Assembly (NCBI RefSeq): GCF_018780105.1 | Contig: NZ_JADMKC010000039.1 | Coordinates: 1-34,061 of the forward strand | DNA length: 34,061 bases | DNA from: Thiobacillus sp. | Lineage (GTDB): Bacteria; Pseudomonadota; Gammaproteobacteria; Burkholderiales; Thiobacillaceae | Direction: 5' to 3' | Shown here: positions 27,449 through 34,061 of the stretch, one piece after another | How positions within the stretch are numbered: position 1 is the first letter of the stretch | Layout of the letters: every line of letters begins with the position of its first letter | The notes under the pieces: generated by a model | The model's database searches: none | Told to the model about the DNA's origin: nothing | What the model saw: the letters and a program-made list of their open reading frames with translations, nothing else | Translations under genes and position numbers: made by a program

Positions 27449-28756
27449 TCAGTCGGCCGGATTGAGGCGCGGGTGCGTTTCCGCGCACGCCAGCAGGACA
27501 ACGAGACCGGAGACAAACATGGCACCAGCGGTGAACCAGAAGCCGGCCTCGATGCCACCGAACAGCGCCGCCACCGCGCCCAGCAGCAGCGCGCCGATGC
27601 CGTAGCCGAGGTCGCGCCAAAACCGATAAATACCTATCGCTGAACCGCGCCAGTTGGGGTGGGCGATGTCGGACACGGCGGCGGACAGCGTGGGGTACAG
27701 CAGCGCCATGCCGAAGCCCATCACTGCGGCGGAAAACGACCACCACAGTTCGCCTTCGCCCAGCAGCACCAGCGCGACGCCGGCGCCGCACAGCCACATG
27801 CCGGCGACGATCGGTTTCTTGCGGCCGACGCGATCCGACCAGTGGCCGGTGAGGAACTGCGACAGCCCCCAGACGAAGCCGTAGACGCCGACGACCCAGC
27901 CGATGCCGGCCAGACTCAGGCCGTGCTGATACAGATAAACCGGGAAGAACACCCACACCAGCGCATCGACGAATTTCTCCACCAGCCCGGCCTGGCTGAT
28001 CGACGCCATGCGCGCGTCGCGCCACGACATCAGGGTGAACACGTCCCAAGTGCTGGGGCTGTTCGCGATGTTGGCCGGGTAGCGTGGTTTCGGTCCGCTC
28101 ATCAGGCCGGCGGCGTGTTTTTTGCCCTCAGCATGCGCCCACGGCAGGGTGTCCTTCACCCACAGCAGCGTCAGCAGTCCGGCCAGCCCCACCACCACCA
28201 GGCCGAACAGCATCAGGCCTTCACGCGGGCTGTAAGCCGTGGCGAGATAGCCGGTGACGACGCCCGCGACGGCGACGCCGAAGTAGCCGGCGAATTCGTT
28301 GAGGCCGATGGTGAGGCCGCGCTGGTCGGCGGTGGTGAGGTCGAGCTTGGAGGTCTGCGTCATCGACCAGGTGAGGCCCTGATTGATGCCCAGCAGCACC
28401 GTCGCCGCCACGATCCAGCTCCAGCTCGGCGCGTACAGGATCATGAAGGGAATCGGCACCGCGGCCAGCCAGCCGATGAACAGCACCTTCTTGCGGCCGA
28501 TACGCTCGGACAGCCGCCCGGCGACGAAGTTGAGCGTGCCCTTGACGAAGCCGAAGGCGGTGACGAACGCCATCAGCATCATGAACGAGCCCTTTGCAAC
28601 GCCGAACTCGGACTCGGCGAGCGCAGGCACCACGGTGCGGAACATGCCGATGGTCAGGCCAACGAAAAACACCTGCACCAGCTGATGCGCAAACTGGGCG
28701 AGGTTGACGCGGATGCCGAACTGGAAATCCGGTAAACCGCTACGAATCGTGGTCAT
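27449..28756 (-). CDS. MFS transporter
   Basis: 435 residues, about twelve membrane segments. Both halves have an MFS loop (G-R-L-S-E-R-I-G-R-K-K and G-H-W-S-D-R-V-G-R-K-K). Substrate unknown; similar proteins often sit with rhodanese and persulfide dioxygenase genes. The start overlaps the stop of the preceding gene by one base (TAATG). Confidence 0.92.
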   Translation of the reverse strand: MTTIRSGLPDFQFGIRVNLAQFAHQLVQVFFVGLTIGMFRTVVPALAESEFGVAKGSFMMLMAFVTAFGFVKGTLNFVAGRLSERIGRKKVLFIGWLAAVPIPFMILYAPSWSWIVAATVLLGINQGLTWSMTQTSKLDLTTADQRGLTIGLNEFAGYFGVAVAGVVTGYLATAYSPREGLMLFGLVVVGLAGLLTLLWVKDTLPWAHAEGKKHAAGLMSGPKPRYPANIANSPSTWDVFTLMSWRDARMASISQAGLVEKFVDALVWVFFPVYLYQHGLSLAGIGWVVGVYGFVWGLSQFLTGHWSDRVGRKKPIVAGMWLCGAGVALVLLGEGELWWSFSAAVMGFGMALLYPTLSAAVSDIAHPNWRGSAIGIYRFWRDLGYGIGALLLGAVAALFGGIEAGFWFTAGAMFVSGLVVLLACAETHPRLNPAD

Positions 28757-29106
28757 TACAGTTGCACTCCAAATTTACGCAGCACCGGCAACAGCGCCAG
28801 ATACGCCGCCACCGTCAGCCCCGCTGAAACGGCCAGACCGAGCCAGAAATCCACGCCGTGCCGCAGCAGGAACGCGAGCGCGACGAACAACAGCAGCGAG
28901 GGAATCACCAGCCAGAAAATCTGCCCGGACAAGTCGGCGACGGCGGCATTGCTCGATCCTTCCAGATGCATCCAGACAAATGCCAGCACGGAAATCAGCG
29001 GCAAGGACGCTACCAGAGCGGCAAAGCCCGGCAGACGCTTGGCCAGCTCGGACACGGCCAGAATAATCAGCGCTGAAACGACCAGCTTGGTGGCGTAATA
29101 GAGCAT
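28756..29106 (-). CDS. Small four-helix membrane protein, DUF3147-like
   Basis: 116 residues with four hydrophobic segments and almost no soluble loops; the pattern A-S-L-P-L-I-S-V-L-A-F in the second helix is typical of DUF3147. No known function. It is tightly placed between the MBL enzyme and the MFS transporter. Confidence 0.82.
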   Translation of the reverse strand: MLYYATKLVVSALIILAVSELAKRLPGFAALVASLPLISVLAFVWMHLEGSSNAAVADLSGQIFWLVIPSLLLFVALAFLLRHGVDFWLGLAVSAGLTVAAYLALLPVLRKFGVQL

Positions 29107-29112
29107 GATTAT

Positions 29113-29841
29113 TTAGCCCAGGTTCGCCTGCACCATGCGATCCATTTCAGCTGGACGCGGCGGAATGGTCTCGGTCAGCGCGGCGACAAAGCCTGCGCGA
29201 TCCAGCGCCAGCATGGGATTCCAGCGCTTCTCGTAGCCGATGGTCGAGGTCGGCTTGCCCGACATGCCGGCGCCGCAGACGCTGCCCGAGGTGTGGCCGG
29301 GATACAGTTCGACCTCGGCAGGCAGCGTCAGCAACTTCTGATGCACGCTGTCGTAAATCTGCCCGGCCATTTCGGTCTCCTTGCCCGCCAGATCGGGACG
29401 CCCGGCGCTGCCGACAAACAGGGTGTCGCCGGTGAGCACGAACCACGGCGTTTCGGTGCGGCGCTTGTCGGTTACCAGCAGGCAGATCGAGTCGGGCGTG
29501 TGGCCGGGGGTGTGCAGTACATCGACGAAGACATTGCCGACCTCGATGCGCTGGCCGTCTTTCAGCGGCTCGAACGGATAGTTCACGCGGCTGCCGTTGG
29601 ATTCATGCAGGCAGTAGACCGCGCCGGTTTTTTCGGCGAGCGCGCGGCCGCCGGAAAAGTGGTCGGCATGGACGTGGGTGTCGATGACGTGGGTGATTTT
29701 CACGTCCTGTTTGGCGGCTTCGTCGATGAACCACTGCTCGTCGCCGAGCACCGGGTCGATGGCGACCCCGACATGGCACGAGCCGCAGCCGAGAAAGTAG
29801 GACAGCGTGGCGTCTTTGGCCAGCAATTGACGGAAAAACAT
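29113..29841 (-). CDS. MBL-fold persulfide dioxygenase-like enzyme
   Basis: 242 residues of the ETHE1-related metallo-beta-lactamase fold. Metal-binding motif T-H-V-H-A-D-H at 55-61, H114 in T-P-G-H-T-P, D139 in L-T-G-D-T, and H183. Persulfide dioxygenases oxidise glutathione persulfide to sulfite with a mononuclear iron. The operon context (rhodaneses, TauE exporter) supports that, though other MBL hydrolases share these motifs. AAGGAG precedes the ATG. Confidence 0.88.
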   Translation of the reverse strand: MFFRQLLAKDATLSYFLGCGSCHVGVAIDPVLGDEQWFIDEAAKQDVKITHVIDTHVHADHFSGGRALAEKTGAVYCLHESNGSRVNYPFEPLKDGQRIEVGNVFVDVLHTPGHTPDSICLLVTDKRRTETPWFVLTGDTLFVGSAGRPDLAGKETEMAGQIYDSVHQKLLTLPAEVELYPGHTSGSVCGAGMSGKPTSTIGYEKRWNPMLALDRAGFVAALTETIPPRPAEMDRMVQANLG

Positions 29842-29866
29842 GGGGGTCTCCTTGGTATGAGTGAGT

Positions 29867-29902
29867 GGTGAGAGGTCAGGGCGCGGTGAGCGGTCAGGGT
29901 GT
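29867..29902. repeat. Two-copy 18-base tandem repeat
   Basis: GGTGAG-N-GGTCAGGG is present twice (29867-29884 and 29885-29902) with one internal difference and near-identical spacing. The second copy spans the stop codon of the ArsR-rhodanese gene. Confidence 0.6.
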
Positions 29903-30556
29903 AGCGAGCGGCAGACCGGCGGCCTGCCACTCGGCTGTGCCGTCGGCGATTTTTTGCGCGCGGTAGCCGTGCTCTTGCAGCAGCGTTACGGCTTCGGCGG
30001 ACATCATGCAGAACGGCCCGCGGCAGTAGGCGACGATGTCCTTGCCGGCAGGCAGTTCCTTGATGCGCTGACGGATTTCGTCGAGCGGCATCGAGCGCGC
30101 AAACGGCAGATGGCCGCTGGCGTATTCGGTCGACGGACGCACGTCGATCACCACCACGTCGCCGCGGCGCGCCTTCTCCATCAGCGATTGCCGCGTTTCG
30201 GCGTCGAGCTTTTCCGGTGCGGCAAAGATCCGCTCCATTTGCACCTTGAGTTCGACCAGATGCTCTTCCGCCACCGTGCGCAGATTGACCCACAGCGCAC
30301 TGACGTCCTCGCCGCTCAATCGGTAGGCGATGTAGCGTCCCTCGCGGCGCGCCTCCACCAGCCGCGCTTCCTTGAGCACCTTGAGATGGGCGCTGGCGAG
30401 CTTGATGTCGATGCTGGCTTCGGCAGCCAGGGCGTCGACGGTCTTCTCGCCCTGCGCCAGGACTTCCAGCAGTTCCAGGCGCTTGGGGCTGGACACCGCT
30501 TTGCCGATGCGCGCGACTTGTTCGTAGAGGAGGTCTTTGGTTTGGCGTTTGTTCAT
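29894..30556 (-). CDS. ArsR-family regulator fused to rhodanese domain
   Basis: 220 residues from the second Met (M-N-K-R-Q). The first ATG (30565) lies inside the predicted -10 box and is unlikely. Residues ~10-90 form the winged helix-turn-helix (S-S-P-K-R-L-E-L-L-E then L-A-S-A-H-L-K-V-L-K). Residues ~120-215 form a rhodanese domain with active loop C178-R-G-P-F-C183. The DNA-binding half has no cysteine, so sulfane sulfur is probably sensed by the rhodanese cysteines. It likely represses its own operon; release by persulfide is inferred. Confidence 0.9.
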   Translation of the reverse strand: MNKRQTKDLLYEQVARIGKAVSSPKRLELLEVLAQGEKTVDALAAEASIDIKLASAHLKVLKEARLVEARREGRYIAYRLSGEDVSALWVNLRTVAEEHLVELKVQMERIFAAPEKLDAETRQSLMEKARRGDVVVIDVRPSTEYASGHLPFARSMPLDEIRQRIKELPAGKDIVAYCRGPFCMMSAEAVTLLQEHGYRAQKIADGTAEWQAAGLPLATP

Positions 30557-30563
30557 GCTTCTC

Positions 30564-30592
30564 ATAATCTAACGATTATTGGAATGTGTCAA
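30564..30592 (-). promoter_or_regulatory. Promoter and operator of the sulfur operon
   Basis: On the minus strand a perfect -35 TTGACA (30592-30587), a 17-base spacer and -10 GATTAT (30569-30564). A perfect inverted repeat ATAATC-TAAC-GATTAT (30564-30579) covers the -10 box and the adjoining spacer, where an ArsR repressor would block RNA polymerase. The predicted start (near 30557) leaves almost no leader before the ATG at 30556. Confidence 0.7.
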
Positions 30593-30684
30593 CCCGCACA
30601 AAACGACCCCGCGATTCCGGAGGCCGATGCCCTGCGAATAGCGCAGTGTTTCGCTCGTCCCCTTTCAGCAGGAGGCGCCATCAG
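30566..30684. other. Left part of divergent intergenic region
   Basis: Beyond the promoter/operator this stretch shows no gene on either strand. Together with the small reading frame to its right it forms a 329-base gap between the regulator and the antiporter gene. Confidence 0.45.
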
Positions 30685-30876
30685 ATGCAAGCCCATTGCC
30701 CCTGTCCGGGCGGCCGCGATGCAGGCCCCGATCCCAGCGCCGAAAAACCGTGGTACGTTCCAGACTGCTCGTTGGCGTGCCCGCGCATCGCCGAACGGCC
30801 GACCTGTATGCCCCGCGCGTACGGCATGCGTCATCACCCGAGCATCGATTGGCTTCAACCGCGCCCATCCCGGTAA
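30685..30876 (+). CDS. Putative small cysteine-rich protein
   Basis: 63 residues. The ATG has a strong AGGAGG eight bases upstream, and the TAA lies 18 bases before the antiporter ATG. It has five cysteines (C5, C7, C28, C32, C41) and several Pro and His, which could bind metal or thiols. No family recognised and no similarity to the neighbours; it could be chance in GC-rich DNA. Confidence 0.4.
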   Translation: MQAHCPCPGGRDAGPDPSAEKPWYVPDCSLACPRIAERPTCMPRAYGMRHHPSIDWLQPRPSR

Positions 30877-30894
30877 TCCGGCGAAAGGAGAGGA

Positions 30895-32619
30895 ATGGAT
30901 CACAACATTTCCCTGATCACCACCATTGCAGCCGGCTTCGGCATGGCCTTGATCCTCGGCTTTATCGCCGAGCGGGTCAGGTTGCCGGCGCTGGCCGGCT
31001 ATCTGGTGGCCGGCATCCTCATCGGCCCGGCAACGCCCGGTTTCGTGGCCGACATGCACATCGCCGCCCAGCTGTCGGAGATCGGCGTCATGCTGCTGAT
31101 GTTCGGTGTCGGACTGCATTTCTCGCTGAACGACCTGCTGGCGGTCAAACGCATCGCCGTGCCCGGCGCGGTGGTGCAGATGGGGCTGGCCACTGTGCTG
31201 GGCATGTTCATGGCCTGGTGGTGGGGCTGGCACTGGGGCAGCGGCTTGATCTTCGGCTTGTCGCTGTCCTGTGCCAGTACCGTGGTGCTGCTCAAGGCGC
31301 TTGAAGCCCGAGGCGTGCTCGATTCGATGAATGGCCGGATCGCGGTCGGCTGGCTGGTGATCGAGGATCTGGTCTGTGTGCTGGTGCTGGTGTTGATGCC
31401 GCCGCTTGCCGGCGCACTCGGCGGCGCGAACGCGCCCGTCGCGGATGCCGACCCGCTATGGATGACCATCGGGATCACGCTGCTGGAAGTGTCGGCCTTT
31501 ATTGCGCTGATGCTGGTGGCCGGCCGCCGCGTGTTGCCCTGGCTGCTGTGGCAGGTGGCGCGCACCGGCTCGCGCGAACTGTTCACGCTGGCCGTGATCG
31601 CATCGGCGATCGGCATTGCCTTTGGCGCAGCGCAACTGTTCAGCGTGTCGTTCGCCCTCGGCGCGTTTTTTGCCGGCATGGTGATGCGCGAATCCGAGTT
31701 CAGCCATCGGGCAGCGCAAGAATCCTTGCCGCTGCGCGATGCCTTCTCGGTGTTGTTCTTCGTGTCGGTGGGCATGCTGTTCGAACCCGCGATTCTGGTC
31801 GAGCAACCACTCCGGGTGCTCGGCGTGGTCGCCATCATCGTTCTCGGCAAGATGTTTGCGGCGCTGGCCCTGGTGCTCGCATTCCGCTACCCGCTCAATA
31901 CCGCCCTGACGGTCGCGGCGAGCCTGGCGCAGATCGGCGAGTTTTCATTCATTCTGGCCGGGCTGGGCCTGTCGCTTGGCTTGCTGCCCGCCGAAGGCAT
32001 GAGCCTGGTACTGGCGGGCGCGTTGATTTCGATCGCCCTCAATCCCTTCCTGTTTGCCGCCATTGCGCCGGTCCAGCGCCTGCTTCTGCTGCGCTCCGAA
32101 CTGGCGCGCACGCTGGAACGGCGCGAAGACCCGTATGCCGAACTGCCCACGAGCACCGCACGCCAATACCTCGAAGGGCAAGTGGTTCTGGTGGGTTACG
32201 GCCGGGTGGGGCGTCGCATTGCCACAGCCCTGGATGCGCGCGGCATTCCCTATGTGGTTGCGGAGCAGAATCGCGAAGTGGTCGAGGAATTGCGCAAAAT
32301 GGGGATCGCGGCCGTGTCCGGTGATGCCGTCGATCCAGCGGTGCTGGTGCAGGCCCATATTGCCCACGCGGCCATGCTGGTCGTCGCCACGCCCGACCTG
32401 ATCAACGTGCGGCAAATGGCCGACACCGCGCGCGCGCTCAATCCCGGCATCGAGATCGTGCTGCGCACCCATAGCGAGGACGAGTCGGATTTGTTGAGCA
32501 AGGAAGGCGTCGGCACGGTTTTCTTCGGCGAGGAAGAACTGGCCAAGGGCATGACCCACCATGTTCTGCAGCGTTTTCTGCCCGGCGTGGCGATGACCGC
32601 AGACCGCCCCCCTGCCTGA
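30895..32619 (+). CDS. CPA2 cation/proton antiporter, KefB/YbaL type
   Basis: 574 residues. The N-terminal ~390 form a Na+/H+ exchanger-type domain with about twelve membrane segments (V-A-G-I-L-I-G-P near 38-45, F-F-V-S-V-G-M-L-F near 283-291). Residues from ~428 form an RCK/TrkA-N domain with G-Y-G-R-V-G (432-437) for nucleotide binding, and D-A-V-D-P-A-V-L downstream. It exchanges K+ or Na+ for protons at the inner membrane; in Kef proteins this is controlled by glutathione adducts. AGGAG precedes the ATG. Confidence 0.93.
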   Translation: MDHNISLITTIAAGFGMALILGFIAERVRLPALAGYLVAGILIGPATPGFVADMHIAAQLSEIGVMLLMFGVGLHFSLNDLLAVKRIAVPGAVVQMGLATVLGMFMAWWWGWHWGSGLIFGLSLSCASTVVLLKALEARGVLDSMNGRIAVGWLVIEDLVCVLVLVLMPPLAGALGGANAPVADADPLWMTIGITLLEVSAFIALMLVAGRRVLPWLLWQVARTGSRELFTLAVIASAIGIAFGAAQLFSVSFALGAFFAGMVMRESEFSHRAAQESLPLRDAFSVLFFVSVGMLFEPAILVEQPLRVLGVVAIIVLGKMFAALALVLAFRYPLNTALTVAASLAQIGEFSFILAGLGLSLGLLPAEGMSLVLAGALISIALNPFLFAAIAPVQRLLLLRSELARTLERREDPYAELPTSTARQYLEGQVVLVGYGRVGRRIATALDARGIPYVVAEQNREVVEELRKMGIAAVSGDAVDPAVLVQAHIAHAAMLVVATPDLINVRQMADTARALNPGIEIVLRTHSEDESDLLSKEGVGTVFFGEEELAKGMTHHVLQRFLPGVAMTADRPPA

Positions 32620-32716
32620 TCGCTAGCCGGGGAACCCCACAAGCGGGCATGGCCGATTGCCGACTACCCGCAGGAGTAATGACCGCAGCCCCTCGACGCC
32701 CCGGGCGCAGTTTCGC

Positions 32717-33658
32717 TCAGGGCTTTTTCGTTTCGGTCTGCGCTGGCAACTGCAGCCGCCGCATGGCCACGGCCGCCGCCGCGGTACGGGTTTCCACCCC
32801 GAGTTTTTCGAACAGGTTTTCCAGGTGCTTGTTGATGGTGCGGTGGCTGATGCCGAGGATGTCGCCGATGTCGCGGTTGGTCTTGCCGTAGATCACCCAG
32901 TACAGCACTTCCGCTTCGCGCAGGGTGAGCCGGAAAGCCTCCACCAAAACCTTGGTCATGGCGGCATCGCTTTCCTCGTGCAGCACCAGCAGGCACTCGC
33001 CCTCTTCGGTGAGGCCGTGCAGGGCGCACACCATCCGCCCCTCTTCGCCCATGATTTCCAGCGTGGCGGGTGGTGGCGGGCTGGCGACCGCAATGTGCAA
33101 CCAGGCGTGGATGCGGGAAACCAGCGACTGCTGGTCCGGGCCACCGTATTTGAGCAGCAGGGTGCGCGCCAGCGGGGTTTGCCAGAGCAGTGCGCCGTCG
33201 GTCGGCCGCATCGACACGCAGGCCTGTCCGTACGCGTCCAGCACGCTGCGCGCCTGCTGCGTCTGCCGGGCGCTCTGGACATGGGCGGCGATGCGGGCCA
33301 GCACTTCGGAGGGGCGGATGGGCTTGGTGAGGTAGTCGGTGCTGCCCGCGGCAAAGGCGGCGACGACGTGCTCAGTCTCGGTCAGCCCGGTCATGAAGAT
33401 GATGGGGATGCGCTGCGTGTCGGCGTCGGCCTTCAGTTGCCGGGCCACTTCGAAGCCATCCATGCCGGGCATCACGGCATCCAGCAGGATGACATCGGGC
33501 AGGCTCTGGCGCGCACGCTGCAGGGCGCTTTCGCCGTTGGTGGCCACCAGCACGGCATAGCCGGCCTCGTCGAGGGCGTCGTACAGCAGGGAAAGATTCT
33601 CGGGCACGTCGTCCACGATCAGGACGACATCCTCGTTCATGCGATCAATGGCTGGCAT
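32717..33658 (-). CDS. Response regulator, REC + LuxR/NarL-type HTH
   Basis: 313 residues. The receiver domain is residues ~9-130 with acidic pair D16-D17, phospho-acceptor D60, T90 and K112. A less conserved linker (~135-240) follows, then a LuxR-type HTH (~243-305: L-T-L-R-E-A-E-V-L then I-G-D-I-L-G-I-S-H-R-T-I-N-K-H). The linker is longer than in standard NarL proteins (about 215 residues). The first Met is preferred because a weak GAG site precedes it; it overlaps the kinase stop. A short convergent terminator-like GGGCTTTTT lies at its 3' end. Confidence 0.93.
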   Translation of the reverse strand: MPAIDRMNEDVVLIVDDVPENLSLLYDALDEAGYAVLVATNGESALQRARQSLPDVILLDAVMPGMDGFEVARQLKADADTQRIPIIFMTGLTETEHVVAAFAAGSTDYLTKPIRPSEVLARIAAHVQSARQTQQARSVLDAYGQACVSMRPTDGALLWQTPLARTLLLKYGGPDQQSLVSRIHAWLHIAVASPPPPATLEIMGEEGRMVCALHGLTEEGECLLVLHEESDAAMTKVLVEAFRLTLREAEVLYWVIYGKTNRDIGDILGISHRTINKHLENLFEKLGVETRTAAAAVAMRRLQLPAQTETKKP

Positions 33659-34061
33659 CGGTGCTCTTTCGTAAAACTTCCTTCATTGCCTCGAACTGGA
33701 AACGCTGGGCCAGGCTGCGCATCACGTGGACGAATTCGCCATGCACGCCGCCAGCCAGGCATTCGATCTCGTCAAGCTTGTTGAGAATGCCACGCATGTA
33801 ACCAAGGTCGATCAGTTCGCCGAGCATGGCCAGTTGCGCCGGGTCGGGGGCGACGATGGCGGGTGCCGGCGCCAGCGCGGGCACGACGGCGGCGGGGCGC
33901 TCCACCCGCACCCAGTCCAGCGCCAGCCGGTTGCCGAGCCAGTCGAGCAGTTCTTCGACGCGCAGGGGTTTGGTGAAGAAATCCTCGCCTGTGATGCCTA
34001 CCTCGTTTTCGGCGCCCTTCTCGAACGCGTTTGCCGAGATGATGGCCAGTGCCGCATCGGT
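33645..34061 (-). CDS. Hybrid sensor histidine kinase, 3' end only
   Basis: Partial: the gene runs off the right edge. The visible part starts inside a receiver domain (A-I-I-S-A-N-A-F then D-F-F-T-K-P-L, with the conserved Lys) and continues through an Ala/Pro-rich linker into a helical C-terminus of about 65 residues ending S-T-D-A-S-H. It overlaps the response regulator gene by 14 bases, so the two form one signalling pair. Signal unknown. Confidence 0.85.
   Translation of the reverse strand, partial: TDAALAIISANAFEKGAENEVGITGEDFFTKPLRVEELLDWLGNRLALDWVRVERPAAVVPALAPAPAIVAPDPAQLAMLGELIDLGYMRGILNKLDEIECLAGGVHGEFVHVMRSLAQRFQFEAMKEVLRKSTDASH

Noticed and set aside
32687..32728. AGCCC ... GGGCTTTTT as a terminator after the antiporter gene
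   Set aside because: The stem is only five bases with a loop of almost 30, and the T run lies inside the response regulator gene; too weak to list separately.

Overview
The window looks like the chromosome of a GC-rich betaproteobacterium, probably a sulfur-oxidising Thiobacillus-type organism. This rests on protein families and base composition only. Almost all genes lie on the minus strand.

Region 1 (1-2690) is foreign and visibly more AT-rich. It holds two integron-type gene cassettes. Each has a 7-base core at its start, an 11-base perfect complement of its own start at the head of the trailing attC, and one plus-strand gene. Cassette 1 (299-1306) encodes a HEPN-like protein with an R-x4-H motif and a C-terminal zinc ribbon. 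Cassette 2 (1307-2560) encodes a single-motif phospholipase-D-like nuclease with a large uncharacterised C-terminal domain. Both are candidates for phage defence or toxin function. No integrase gene is visible, so the array probably continues to the left.

Region 2 (2690-18050) is a urea and amide nitrogen cluster, read right to left. It contains an outer-membrane porin (FmdC-like), aliphatic amidase amiE, the urea/amide ABC transporter urtABCDE, formamidase fmdA with fmdB, and the complete urease set ureD-A-B-(small HupE/UreJ-like protein)-C-E-F-G. Porin, transporter and enzymes fit one pathway: amides and urea enter, amides are hydrolysed to ammonia and acid, and urease splits urea. Decay scars include a broken second UrtA-type gene between amiE and the porin and a weak transposase trace between urtA and amiE.

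Region 3 (18250-23600) has a plus-strand lipoprotein gene and then a second, separate nitrogen-type operon: a periplasmic binding protein, a fused permease-ATPase, a second acetamidase/formamidase-family enzyme and a RidA-family protein. A strong sigma-54 (-24/-12) promoter and a 16-base perfect palindrome lie upstream. The formamidase gene is followed, in frame after its stop codon, by a degenerate second copy of its own C-terminus.

Region 4 (23830-30600) is a sulfur operon. An ArsR-rhodanese fusion regulator with its own promoter and operator is followed by an MBL-fold persulfide-dioxygenase-like enzyme, a small membrane protein, an MFS transporter, a periplasmic rhodanese, a TauE/SafE-type exporter, a small unknown protein, a second MFS transporter and a methyltransferase. 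It probably handles sulfane sulfur and sulfite.

Region 5 (30680-34061) has a small cysteine-rich reading frame, a KefB/YbaL-type cation/proton antiporter on the plus strand and, convergent to it, a NarL/LuxR-type response regulator preceded by the 3' end of a hybrid sensor kinase that runs off the right edge.
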